Origin: Flavobacterium psychrophilum DSM 3660 = ATCC 49418
GTDB taxonomy: Bacteria > Bacteroidota > Bacteroidia > Flavobacteriales > Flavobacteriaceae
Length of the DNA: 64,000 nucleotides
Assembly: GCF_002217405.1 (NCBI RefSeq)
Contig: NZ_MUHE01000011.1
Span: 39,480 to 103,479, forward strand
Direction of reading: 5' to 3'
Shown here: in pieces, positions 26,378 to 35,100 of the stretch
Layout: each line of letters starts with the position of its first letter
Position numbering within the stretch: the first letter of the stretch is position 1
Made by a program: the position numbers and the translations under genes
The notes under the pieces: generated by a model
The model's input: the letters and a program-made list of their open reading frames with translations, nothing else
Told to the model about the DNA's origin: nothing
Database searches by the model: none

Positions 26378-27274
26378 ATGAATTATAAAAATATTACCGT
26401 AGCAGGAAGTGGCGTTTTGGGATATCAGATAGCTTTTCAAGCAGCTTTTCATAATTTTAACGTAACCGTTTATGATATTAATGATGAAATATTAGCAAAA
26501 GCAAAACTCAAATTTTCAAGTATGAGTGATGCTTTTAAAAGAGATTTACATGCTTCAGAAGCAGATTTAGCAGTTGCTTTTAGAAATTTAAAGTACAGTT
26601 CAAATTTAGCTGATGCCGTAAAAGATGCCGATTTATTAATTGAAGCAGTTCCAGAAAACCCAATTATAAAAATAGATTTTTACAAAAAACTAGCACAAGT
26701 TGCTGTTGCAAAAACGGTGTTTGCTACCAATTCGTCAACCCTTTTGCCAAGTCAGTTTGCTCAGGTTACTGGGCGTCCTTCTCAATTTTTGGCACTGCAT
26801 TTTGCTAATGATATTTGGAGAAATAATACAGCAGAAATTATGGGACATACAGGCACAAATCCCGAAATATTTAATGATGTTGTTGCTTTTGCAAAAGCCA
26901 TCGGAATGTTAGCTTTACCTTTACAAAAAGAACAACCAGGCTATATTTTAAACTCGCTACTAGTACCATTTTTAACAGCTGCAACGAGCCTTTTAGTTAA
27001 GGAAGTTGCTGATCCTAAAACTATCGATAAAACTTGGATGAAAGCCACAGGTGCTCCCATAGGTCCTTTTGCGATTTTAGATATTGTAGGAATTAATACC
27101 GTGTATAATATCAATAAAATGGCTTCTGAAAAATCACAAGATCCTTTTGAAATTAAAACAACTGCATATTTAAAAGAGCACTTTGTAGATACTAATAAAT
27201 TAGGGGTCTCAACCGGAGAGGGGTTTTATACCTATCCCAATCCTGCCTATAAAGAGAAAGATTTTTTACGTTAA
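26378..27274 (+). CDS. 3-hydroxyacyl-CoA dehydrogenase family protein
   Basis: A 298-residue NAD-dependent oxidoreductase. The Rossmann motif VAGSGVLGYQIAFQAA is at residues 7-22, the ATNSSTLLPS loop at about 115-124 and the conserved ALHFANDIW at about 138-146 (the catalytic histidine is in HFAND). The C-terminal dimer domain (about 190-298) carries TGAPIGPFAILDIVG and ends with a GEGFYTYPNP signature. Family members oxidise 3-hydroxyacyl-CoA. Its place between two oleate hydratases suggests it handles a hydroxy-fatty-acid intermediate, but 10-hydroxystearate is not a 3-hydroxyacyl-CoA, so the actual substrate is open. Confidence 0.9.
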   Translation: MNYKNITVAGSGVLGYQIAFQAAFHNFNVTVYDINDEILAKAKLKFSSMSDAFKRDLHASEADLAVAFRNLKYSSNLADAVKDADLLIEAVPENPIIKIDFYKKLAQVAVAKTVFATNSSTLLPSQFAQVTGRPSQFLALHFANDIWRNNTAEIMGHTGTNPEIFNDVVAFAKAIGMLALPLQKEQPGYILNSLLVPFLTAATSLLVKEVADPKTIDKTWMKATGAPIGPFAILDIVGINTVYNINKMASEKSQDPFEIKTTAYLKEHFVDTNKLGVSTGEGFYTYPNPAYKEKDFLR

Positions 27275-27313
27275 AAATTAAACTACAATAAAAAAATAAT
27301 ACATAATTTAAGG

Positions 27314-28900
27314 ATGAATACAAATCAAGAAAATAGAAAAGCCTATTTTATAGGTGGCGGAATTGGTTCGTTAGCAGGGGCTGTTTTTTTAATTAGAGAT
27401 GCAGGAATATCAGGAAAGAATATCACAATTTTCGAAAGTTTACCACATTTAGGAGGCAGTTTAGATGCTTTTGGAAATCCAGAAAATGGCTATATTATGC
27501 GTGGCGCTCGTATGCTTACTATGAATATTTATGAATGCACATGGGCATTATTTAAGACAATCCCCTCCCTTACCGATCCTACTAAAACAGTATATGAAGA
27601 AACAATAGCATTTAATGAGCGTGTAAAATCTAATGCAAAAGCACGTCTTATAGATAAAAATAGAGCCATTATTGATGCTTCAAAATTAGGTTTTTCGATA
27701 ACAGATAGAATAGAATTATTAAAATTAAGTGAAGCCTCCGAAGATAAATTAGACAATACAACTATTTCAGATTGGCTATCTCCATCTTTTTTTGAAACTA
27801 ATTTTTGGTTTATGTGGCGTACTACTTTTGCTTTTTCACCTTGGCATAGTGCCATAGAATTTAAGCGTTATTTGCACAGATTTATGCAAGAGTTTGCCGA
27901 AGTTGAAACAATGACAGGCGTACGACGCACGGTTTATAACCAATATGATTCGATGGTTCGCCCTTTAGAAGTTTGGTTGGAATTGCAGGGCGTTAATTTT
28001 AGAAATAATTGCACAGTAACTGATTTACACACTGAACTTAATGATAATCAAGAGATACTAGCAAGCAGCATTGAATATCAAGAAGCAGAAAAAAGCCATC
28101 AAATTACTGTTCATAAAAATGATTTGGTATTTTATCAAAACGGATCTATGACTGATGCCTATAGCTTTGGATCTATGAAAAACGCACCAAAACCGCTAAC
28201 CAAAAAAACAAGTAAAGGCTGGGAAATTTGGGAAAAATTAGCTAAAAAACATTCTGGCTTTGGAAATCCAGCAGTCTTTAATTCAAGTATTCCAGAAACT
28301 GCCTGGGAATCATTTACTGTTACTTTAAAGGATACTGCTTTTTTTGATAAAATGGAAGCTTTTTCTGGAAATAAATCAGGAACAGGAAGTCAAGTTACAC
28401 TTAAAGATTCTAATTGGTTTCTAAGTTTTGCGTTAAATAGCCAGCCACATTATAGCAATCAACCTTCTAATGTGCAGGTTTTTTGGGCCTATGGACTCCA
28501 TCCAGATCGTGTTGGCAATTTTGTAGGAAAACCTATGACAGAATGTTCAGGCGAAGAAATTCTTCAAGAACTTTGTGGTCATTTAAAATTTGATTATGAC
28601 ACCGTATTTGGCAATGCAATTTGCATTCCGTGCCGTATGCCATATATCACTAGCATGTTTATGCCTAGAAAAAAAGACGATAGACCGCTTCCTGTGCCAA
28701 AAAAATCTAAAAATTTAGCCTTTATAAGTCAATTTGTCGAAATTCCTGATGATGTGGTTTTTACAGTTGAATACTCTATTCGTGCTGCACAAATGGCGGT
28801 ATATGAGCTTTTAAATATAGATCTTAAAATTCCACCCATAGCACCTCATGACAAAACATTAAAGGTAAAAATGGAAACAATTATTAAAGCGTTTGAATAG
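27314..28900 (+). CDS. Second oleate hydratase (short, Met-type)
   Basis: A 528-residue oleate hydratase paralog lacking the N-terminal extension of the first. The FAD motif FIGGGIGSLAGAVFLIRD starts at residue 12. The RGGREM catalytic motif is replaced by RGARMLTMNIYE, so the position of E122 is M67. The tyrosine equivalent to Y241 is retained (Y186 in KRYLHRFMQ). A methionine at this position is known in the short, monomeric class exemplified by Rhodococcus OhyRe. It therefore probably has a different substrate range or mechanism from the enzyme two genes upstream. It begins 39 bases after the dehydrogenase. Confidence 0.92.
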   Translation: MNTNQENRKAYFIGGGIGSLAGAVFLIRDAGISGKNITIFESLPHLGGSLDAFGNPENGYIMRGARMLTMNIYECTWALFKTIPSLTDPTKTVYEETIAFNERVKSNAKARLIDKNRAIIDASKLGFSITDRIELLKLSEASEDKLDNTTISDWLSPSFFETNFWFMWRTTFAFSPWHSAIEFKRYLHRFMQEFAEVETMTGVRRTVYNQYDSMVRPLEVWLELQGVNFRNNCTVTDLHTELNDNQEILASSIEYQEAEKSHQITVHKNDLVFYQNGSMTDAYSFGSMKNAPKPLTKKTSKGWEIWEKLAKKHSGFGNPAVFNSSIPETAWESFTVTLKDTAFFDKMEAFSGNKSGTGSQVTLKDSNWFLSFALNSQPHYSNQPSNVQVFWAYGLHPDRVGNFVGKPMTECSGEEILQELCGHLKFDYDTVFGNAICIPCRMPYITSMFMPRKKDDRPLPVPKKSKNLAFISQFVEIPDDVVFTVEYSIRAAQMAVYELLNIDLKIPPIAPHDKTLKVKMETIIKAFE

Positions 28901-28918
28901 TTTTTTAATATCGATACT

Positions 28919-29446
28919 ATGAAATTTGTATGTCCTATTTTTCTTTTCTTTTTTAATATTGGTCTAGTTACTGCACAAGAAAATTATCCCAAACCTATTA
29001 AAACAAAAACATTACTATTTTACATACAACATAGTAATAATTACAACACATATTTATATGATATAAATATGAATGGACAAACCATTAATAGTATCGATCC
29101 TATTAAAGAATACCGTATTCTTTATGCTACAGACAGTAGTAAAAGACCACTAACTAAGATGCAAAAAAAATTAGCTTATGGTATTGTTTTAAAATCATCT
29201 AGAGATAATTTATATAAATTTAACCTTGCTGCTACCGATGAATTATTATTCTACTTAAATTTTGATAAAAAACAGCCCTCCAAAATTTATGTCACAGTAA
29301 ACAATCAAAAAATGTATTTAAATAAGATGTTTATTCAGCTAGAAAAGGCTGTTTTATTAGAAAATATCAACATAGCTTATATACTATTTTATGGTAATGA
29401 TTATAATTCAAATAAGGCTGTTGTAGAGAAGTTTATATTAAAATAA
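28919..29446 (+). CDS. Secreted DUF4833-like hypothetical protein
   Basis: A 175-residue protein with an N-terminal signal peptide (CPIFLFFFNIGLVTAQ). The mature part has the pattern LLFYIQHSNNYNTYLYDINMNG ... PIKEYRILYATDSSKRPLTKMQKKLAYG, which resembles the DUF4833 family of small Bacteroidota exported proteins. No catalytic motif is seen. It starts 18 bases after the second oleate hydratase and is probably the last gene of that operon; a perfect palindrome follows as terminator. Confidence 0.65.
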   Translation: MKFVCPIFLFFFNIGLVTAQENYPKPIKTKTLLFYIQHSNNYNTYLYDINMNGQTINSIDPIKEYRILYATDSSKRPLTKMQKKLAYGIVLKSSRDNLYKFNLAATDELLFYLNFDKKQPSKIYVTVNNQKMYLNKMFIQLEKAVLLENINIAYILFYGNDYNSNKAVVEKFILK

Positions 29447-29490
29447 CTAAACTTTTAGCTAACTGTATTGTATTAGTTAGTTATAAATTT

Positions 29491-29542
29491 TTTAATAACA
29501 AAAAAGGGAGAAATTTAAATTTCTCCCTTTTTTGTTATTAAA
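29491..29542. terminator. Perfect 52-bp palindrome, bidirectional terminator
   Basis: The two 26-base arms are exact reverse complements with no loop bases, and contain GGGAGAAATTT / AAATTTCTCCC. Long A and T runs flank the stem on both sides, so it can terminate the plus-strand oleate hydratase operon and the minus-strand phosphate transporter gene. Confidence 0.9.
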
Positions 29543-29552
29543 AAATAATCTA

Positions 29553-30995
29553 TTAAATAAATATTGTCGTGATATAATATACAATGGCTGCTATAGTTGC
29601 CGAAACAGGTATTGTTAAAATCCAAGCCCATAATAAACTTATTGTAACTCCCCAACGTACTGCGCTGAGTCGTTTTGTGGCGCCAACTCCAATTATAGAT
29701 CCAGTAATAGTATGTGTAGTAGAAACAGGAATCCCCATATTAGAGACCGTAAATAAGGTTAATGCACCTGCAGTTTCTGCACAAACACCTTCTAGCGGTG
29801 TTACTTTTGTTATTTTTGTTCCCATTGTTTTTACAATTTTCCAACCTCCCATTAATGTTCCTAGACCAATCATGAGATAACATCCAAAAGCAATCCACCA
29901 AGGCATCGAGTCTGAATGTACTTTGGTTTTTACTTTGTAGCCTTCTTTTAGTTTTCCAGCAACTACATAGTCTGTAAATTGTGCTGACTCTGCATAGGCT
30001 GTGTTTAGTTTTTTATCTTCAAAAATAACTTGATTTGTTATTACATCTATGATGTCTTTTCCTTTTGTATAAACAAATATTTTATCTCCATTTTTATGCT
30101 CTGGCTTAAATTTTTCTTTTTTACCATCAGGGGTTTCGTACTCAATTTGCATTAATTCAGTAACCTGAAAATTTTTATCTATAAACTTATCGGTTCCTTT
30201 TTCTCTAGCAATATTAGCGTAAACCATACAAGCGGCACAAATAATACCCATTACTTTTTGCGAATCTGCGCCACCATGACCTAAGGAAAATGCTGCAGAT
30301 GATAATAATTGTAGTTTTTTGTACATGTTAGATTCTTTTAGAACTGTTTGGCTTTTTCCGTGAACTACATAGTACCAAACATAAAAAAGAATCATAATCC
30401 CTAACATGCCACCTACAATCCACATCATAACAGGTTTAACATCCATATAATTTACCATATAATTCATTAAATACATAACTCCTATTGAAAGTACTGTAAA
30501 TGAACCTATCTTTTTATAAGGATTTCTTTGTATTGTGATGATGGTAATGATATATGAAATGACTCCCCCAATAACTGGTGCTAGAAATATAAAAGCAACT
30601 ACTTTTAGTATTTCTGAAGAGTTTACAACGTCAAAACCTGCGTGAGCAACAGCTGCACCTGCAAATCCTCCAATAAGGGTATGTGATGAAGATGAGGGTA
30701 TTCCTAGTTTCCAAGTGGCTAAATTCCAGATAGTTGCAGCTATTAATCCGGAAAATATTACCCAAAGGTTTATGGCTCCATTGTCTACGGTTTTTGCAAC
30801 TGTATTTCCAACACTCATGTCAAATATCCAAAAGGCAAGTACATTAAAAAAGGCAGCCCAAACAACGGCTTGTCCTGGGGTTAAAACCTTAGTAGAAACA
30901 ACTGTTGCGATAGAATTTGCTGCATCGTGAAAACCGTTAACCAAATCAAATAATAGTGCAATTATAATAATTACAATAAGTAGCGTAAATTCCAT
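29553..30995 (-). CDS. pit: Inorganic phosphate transporter, PiT family
   Basis: A 480-residue integral membrane Pi/cation symporter. The two duplicated PiT signatures are DLVNGFHDAANSIATVVSTKVL (about 17-38, N-terminal half) and NMGIPVSTTHTITGSIIGVG (C-terminal half), with about ten hydrophobic helices. A hydrophilic loop of roughly 100 residues (about 260-365) between the halves is characteristic of bacterial PiT. It lies 24 bases downstream of the DUF47 gene and is presumably co-expressed with it. Confidence 0.95.
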   Translation of the reverse strand: MEFTLLIVIIIIALLFDLVNGFHDAANSIATVVSTKVLTPGQAVVWAAFFNVLAFWIFDMSVGNTVAKTVDNGAINLWVIFSGLIAATIWNLATWKLGIPSSSSHTLIGGFAGAAVAHAGFDVVNSSEILKVVAFIFLAPVIGGVISYIITIITIQRNPYKKIGSFTVLSIGVMYLMNYMVNYMDVKPVMMWIVGGMLGIMILFYVWYYVVHGKSQTVLKESNMYKKLQLLSSAAFSLGHGGADSQKVMGIICAACMVYANIAREKGTDKFIDKNFQVTELMQIEYETPDGKKEKFKPEHKNGDKIFVYTKGKDIIDVITNQVIFEDKKLNTAYAESAQFTDYVVAGKLKEGYKVKTKVHSDSMPWWIAFGCYLMIGLGTLMGGWKIVKTMGTKITKVTPLEGVCAETAGALTLFTVSNMGIPVSTTHTITGSIIGVGATKRLSAVRWGVTISLLWAWILTIPVSATIAAIVYYITTIFI

Positions 30996-31019
30996 ATTTA
31001 GAATTTTATAAATTAAATA

Positions 31020-31673
31020 TTAAGCGTGTTTTACCGAAATTGCTTCTAATGTTCTGGCAACACTTCTACATTTGTCGGTAGCATTATGCAATGCAGATAA
31101 AACTTCTTTGTATTTTATTATATTAATGGCATCGCTTTCATTTTCGAACAAATCAGCCACAGCTTTATCAAAAACAACATCAGCTTTGCTTTCTAATTTA
31201 TATATATTTTTTACAGCATTATTTATTTTATCAAGATTTTTTAAATCTTTTAATTGCGCTACTGCATTATTTATATGATTACAAGATTCAACATTAATCT
31301 CTGTTAATTTTCGTATAGATTTATTAATCTTTCCAACATTATATAATCGCATTCTGTTTGAAGCAGAATAAATGTTATTTGCCACTTCGTTTATTGATGT
31401 GATTAATGAATGAATGTCTTCTCTGTCAAAAGGAGTAATAAAATTTTTACTCAATTCTAAATTCATTTTATGTGTCGTTTCTTCTATACTAACAACTAAT
31501 ATTTCTACTTGTTTGTAATAATCAATACGATTCTCTTTTTCGTCTTTACTAATATTTACTGCTTCATGAAGGTTTTCTGATAAAGCATATAAATCATTAG
31601 AAGCCTTTATGAATAAAGGAAAGAAAGTTTTGTCTTTTGGTACAAAAAATTGAAAGATATCTTTTAAAGCCAT
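31020..31673 (-). CDS. DUF47 family protein (PhoU-like phosphate transport regulator)
   Basis: A 217-residue all-helical protein of the DUF47/PhoU-like family. The N-terminus FQFFVPKDKTFFPLFIKASNDLYALSENLHE and the heptad-like helices DREDIHSLITSINEVANNIYSASNRM are the typical family pattern. DUF47 genes are almost always next to pit genes and the product is thought to control the transporter, possibly with a metal cluster. It precedes pit on the same strand and has a TACATTTG promoter box upstream. Confidence 0.9.
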   Translation of the reverse strand: MALKDIFQFFVPKDKTFFPLFIKASNDLYALSENLHEAVNISKDEKENRIDYYKQVEILVVSIEETTHKMNLELSKNFITPFDREDIHSLITSINEVANNIYSASNRMRLYNVGKINKSIRKLTEINVESCNHINNAVAQLKDLKNLDKINNAVKNIYKLESKADVVFDKAVADLFENESDAINIIKYKEVLSALHNATDKCRSVARTLEAISVKHA

Positions 31674-31698
31674 TTTTGTTTGTTTATTTATTAGGGTG

Positions 31699-31706
31699 CA
31701 AATGTA
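31699..31706 (-). promoter_or_regulatory. Probable -7 box of the DUF47-pit operon
   Basis: On the minus strand this reads TACATTTG, a full match to TAnnTTTG, 26 bases before the DUF47 ATG. Confidence 0.5.
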
Positions 31707-31843
31707 ATAATGTAATGTTAAGTAAACATTAATTTTTTAAAAAAAATATTCAGCTATAAAATAAATTGATTGATTAAAATCACAATTGATTTTGTATTTT
31801 AGCCACATAAAAATTATTAGTATTTAAACTTATACGCTATAAA

Positions 31844-33472
31844 ATGGACATTAACTTCAACAAAAACGAAGACCACAATAAGCTTTTATTATCAGATTTA
31901 AGACAACGTTTTGCCAAAGTAAAATTAGGAGGAGGAGAAAAACGAATTCAAAAACTACACGCAGAGGGCAAAATGACTGCTCGAGAACGAATAGATTACC
32001 TACTTGATAATAAAGAAAATAGTATCGAAATTGGTGCTTTTGTTGGAGACGAAATGTACAAAGAACACGGTGGTTGCCCATCAGGTGGTGTAGTAGTAAA
32101 AATAGGATACATTTCAGGAAAACAATGTATCGTTGTGGCAAACGACGCTACTGTAAAAGCTGGTGCTTGGTTTCCTATAACCGCAAAAAAAAATCTTAGA
32201 GCGCAAGAAATCTCGATCGAAAATCGTTTGCCAATTATATATTTAGTAGATTCGGCAGGGGTTTATTTGCCATTACAAGACGAAATTTTTCCAGACAAAG
32301 AACATTTCGGACGTATTTTTAGAAATAATGCCATTATGAGCAGTATGGGAATTACTCAAATTGCCGCCGTTATGGGAAGTTGCGTGGCCGGTGGTGCTTA
32401 CTTGCCTATTATGAGTGACGAAGCCATGATTGTAGATAAAACAGGAAGTATTTTCCTCGCTGGAAGCTATTTAGTAAAAGCAGCTATTGGAGAAACAATA
32501 GATAATGAAACATTAGGTGGCGCAACAACACACTGCGAAATTTCGGGCGTGACAGACTATAAAGCCAAAGATGACAAAGACGCTTTAAACAGAATAAAAA
32601 GTATTGTAGGGAAAATTGGCGATTTCGATAAAGCAGGCTATAACCGAGTTAAATCAGAAAAACCAGCACTTGACCCAAATGATATCTACGGAATTATTCC
32701 AAAATCTCGTGCCGACCAATATGATATGTACGAAATTATAAAACGAATAGTAGATAATTCTGAATTTGATGAATATAAAGGCGATTACGGAAAAACATTA
32801 ATCACTGCTTATGCCCGTATAGATGGTTGGGCTGTAGGAATTGTAGCTAACCAACGAAAAGTGGTAAAAAATGCCAAAGGCGAAATGCAATTTGGTGGCG
32901 CCATTTATTCAGATTCTGCCGATAAAGCAACCCGCTTTATTGCAAATTGCAATCAGAAAAAAATTCCATTAGTTTTTGTACAAGATGTTACAGGATTTAT
33001 GGTTGGAAGCAAATCAGAACACGGAGGAATCATAAAAGATGGTGCTAAAATGGTTAATGCAGTCTCTAATTCGGTAGTGCCAAAGTTTACTATAATTGTA
33101 GGAAACTCCTACGGAGCAGGAAATTATGCCATGTGTGGCAAAGCGTATGATCCAAGATTAATATTTGCTTGGCCAAGTGCAGAACTCGCTGTTATGGGCG
33201 GAACTCAAGCGGCAAAAGTACTCGCACAAATAGAAGCCTCTTCGCTCAAAGCTAAAGGAGAAGTAATTGATCAAGCCAAAGAAAAAGAACTATTTGATAA
33301 AATAAAAGCACGCTACGACGAGCAAGTTTCCCCATATTATGCAGCTTCCAGATTATGGACAGATGCCATAATAGATCCTCTAGATACAAGAAAATGGATT
33401 TCGATGGGAATAGAAGCAGCAAATCACGCTCCAATCGAGAAAAAATTTAATTTAGGCGTAATTCAGGTTTAA
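31844..33472 (+). CDS. Acyl-CoA carboxylase, carboxyltransferase (beta) subunit
   Basis: A 542-residue carboxyltransferase of the propionyl/methylcrotonyl-CoA carboxylase class. It moves a carboxyl group from biotin to an acyl-CoA. The N-terminal half has HAEGKMTARERIDYLLD, GGCPSGGVVVKIGYISGKQC, and SAGVYLPLQDEIFPDKEHFGR; the C-terminal half has GSKSEHGGIIKDGAKMVNA and FAWPSAELAVMGGTQAAKVL. The SAGVYLPLQ and EHFGR segments are more like methylcrotonyl-CoA carboxylase than PccB. The biotin carboxylase alpha subunit is not in this window, so it must be encoded elsewhere. Confidence 0.9.
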   Translation: MDINFNKNEDHNKLLLSDLRQRFAKVKLGGGEKRIQKLHAEGKMTARERIDYLLDNKENSIEIGAFVGDEMYKEHGGCPSGGVVVKIGYISGKQCIVVANDATVKAGAWFPITAKKNLRAQEISIENRLPIIYLVDSAGVYLPLQDEIFPDKEHFGRIFRNNAIMSSMGITQIAAVMGSCVAGGAYLPIMSDEAMIVDKTGSIFLAGSYLVKAAIGETIDNETLGGATTHCEISGVTDYKAKDDKDALNRIKSIVGKIGDFDKAGYNRVKSEKPALDPNDIYGIIPKSRADQYDMYEIIKRIVDNSEFDEYKGDYGKTLITAYARIDGWAVGIVANQRKVVKNAKGEMQFGGAIYSDSADKATRFIANCNQKKIPLVFVQDVTGFMVGSKSEHGGIIKDGAKMVNAVSNSVVPKFTIIVGNSYGAGNYAMCGKAYDPRLIFAWPSAELAVMGGTQAAKVLAQIEASSLKAKGEVIDQAKEKELFDKIKARYDEQVSPYYAASRLWTDAIIDPLDTRKWISMGIEAANHAPIEKKFNLGVIQV

Positions 33473-33516
33473 TTTGTTGTCGCCACGCAACTATTAGAGA
33501 TTTTATCTAGCCTATT

Positions 33517-35094
33517 ATGAAAACAAAATTCATCAAAAAAATAACATGCGTTATTATAATTGTACAATCAATTATAAGTTGCTCATCAATAAAAAAATAT
33601 AATGCACATCTAAATGATTTAATTTCTGAACAAGATTTAAAATCCGATGCCCATTTTATATACAAAAAACTACAAAATTTACACCCAAAATTATATTGGT
33701 ATATAAATAAAGAAACGTTAGATTTTAAATTCGATAGTTTAAAGGCAACCATAAACAAACCAATGACTAGTTACGATTTTTATAAAAAAATAACTCCTAT
33801 TATTTGCGAAGTAAGACAAGGTCATATCTTTGTAATCCCTCTAACAAAGAAGTACTCTAAAAAAGAAACCGCAAGCATGAAAAAACGTGGCGAGGGACCA
33901 TTGTCACAATTTGATTTTGAAATTTTTGATAAAAAATTATATGTTACAAAAAACAAATCGAACAACAAATCGATATCAGTAGGAACCGAAGTTGTTGCTA
34001 TTGACGGAAAAAATGTTTCAACATTATTAGATGATTATAAAAATAATTTTACCTCTGATGGTTTTAATACAACTCTAAAAAACAATTTCTTAGGACAACG
34101 ATTTTCAAGCCTATATTATTTAAATAATGATATTAAAGATTCATTACAATATAATTTTAAAATTAAAAATGAATTAAAATCTATTATCATAAAAAGACAA
34201 ATAGTAGATTCGACCGAAATAAAAAAAATAAAAACAGTTCTCACTAAAGAACAAAAAAAAGCAATAGCAAAAAAGAAAGATATTTTTGGTTTTGATACTA
34301 AAAGCAAAAAATACATGCGTAATCTTAAATTTATCGAAAAAGATAGCAGTATTGCAGTCATGAAAATAAATGGTTTCCGAGAAGGTGATGCTGAGACATT
34401 TTACAAAGAAAGTTTCCTGAAAATTAAAAAATTTAACACAAAAACTTTAATTATTGACTTACGAAATAACGGAGGAGGACGACTTAATGAAATAGCAAAA
34501 TTATACACTTATCTAACAGATAAAGACTTTTATTTTATTGAAAAATCATTGGTTACCAAAAAAACAAGCTTATTATATGCCAATTATTATAAAGGAGGAG
34601 GCATTGGAACTAAAATCATCAAAACAATATTTGCCCCATTTTATTATCCAATAATGTATTTTTCGGTACACAAAAACGGAACTAATTACTATAATTACAC
34701 AAATTCTAAAATTAAGAAACCAGACACAAATAATTTTAAAGGAAAATTGTATGTACTCATAAATGGAGGCAGTTTTTCTGCATCTAGCATTATTTCATCT
34801 AATCTAAAAGGAGCAAAAAGAGCCCTATTTGTAGGCGAAGAAACAGGCGGAGCTTATAACGGAACTGTAGCAGGAAGAATGCCAGTACTAAAAATGCCAC
34901 ACTCTAAATTAAATGTCAGAATGGGACTTATGGCTTGCGTACCAATATATAAAACCCAAGTAGAAGGAAGAGGAATTTTTCCTGATAAAGAAATAATTCC
35001 AACACTTGATGACAGAATAAACAATACAGATCCTGAAATGAATTGGATTTTGCAAGATATAAACACAAATAAATTTGACCTTTCTAAAAATTAA
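33517..35094 (+). CDS. S41 family peptidase (tail-specific protease-like lipoprotein)
   Basis: A 525-residue exported peptidase. The N-terminus (KKITCVIIIVQSIISCSS) fits a lipoprotein signal with C22 as the acylated cysteine. The C-terminal S41 domain (about 275-510) shows VMKINGFREGDAETFYKES, LIIDLRNNGGGRLNEIA and the nucleophile segment LINGGSFSASSIIS. The following VGEETGGAYNG has Glu where CtpA-type enzymes have the catalytic lysine, so this belongs to the other S41 branch. It is six bases upstream of an M1 peptidase and probably co-transcribed; a periplasmic proteolysis role is likely. Confidence 0.85.
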   Translation: MKTKFIKKITCVIIIVQSIISCSSIKKYNAHLNDLISEQDLKSDAHFIYKKLQNLHPKLYWYINKETLDFKFDSLKATINKPMTSYDFYKKITPIICEVRQGHIFVIPLTKKYSKKETASMKKRGEGPLSQFDFEIFDKKLYVTKNKSNNKSISVGTEVVAIDGKNVSTLLDDYKNNFTSDGFNTTLKNNFLGQRFSSLYYLNNDIKDSLQYNFKIKNELKSIIIKRQIVDSTEIKKIKTVLTKEQKKAIAKKKDIFGFDTKSKKYMRNLKFIEKDSSIAVMKINGFREGDAETFYKESFLKIKKFNTKTLIIDLRNNGGGRLNEIAKLYTYLTDKDFYFIEKSLVTKKTSLLYANYYKGGGIGTKIIKTIFAPFYYPIMYFSVHKNGTNYYNYTNSKIKKPDTNNFKGKLYVLINGGSFSASSIISSNLKGAKRALFVGEETGGAYNGTVAGRMPVLKMPHSKLNVRMGLMACVPIYKTQVEGRGIFPDKEIIPTLDDRINNTDPEMNWILQDINTNKFDLSKN

Positions 35095-35100
35095 TTTTAT

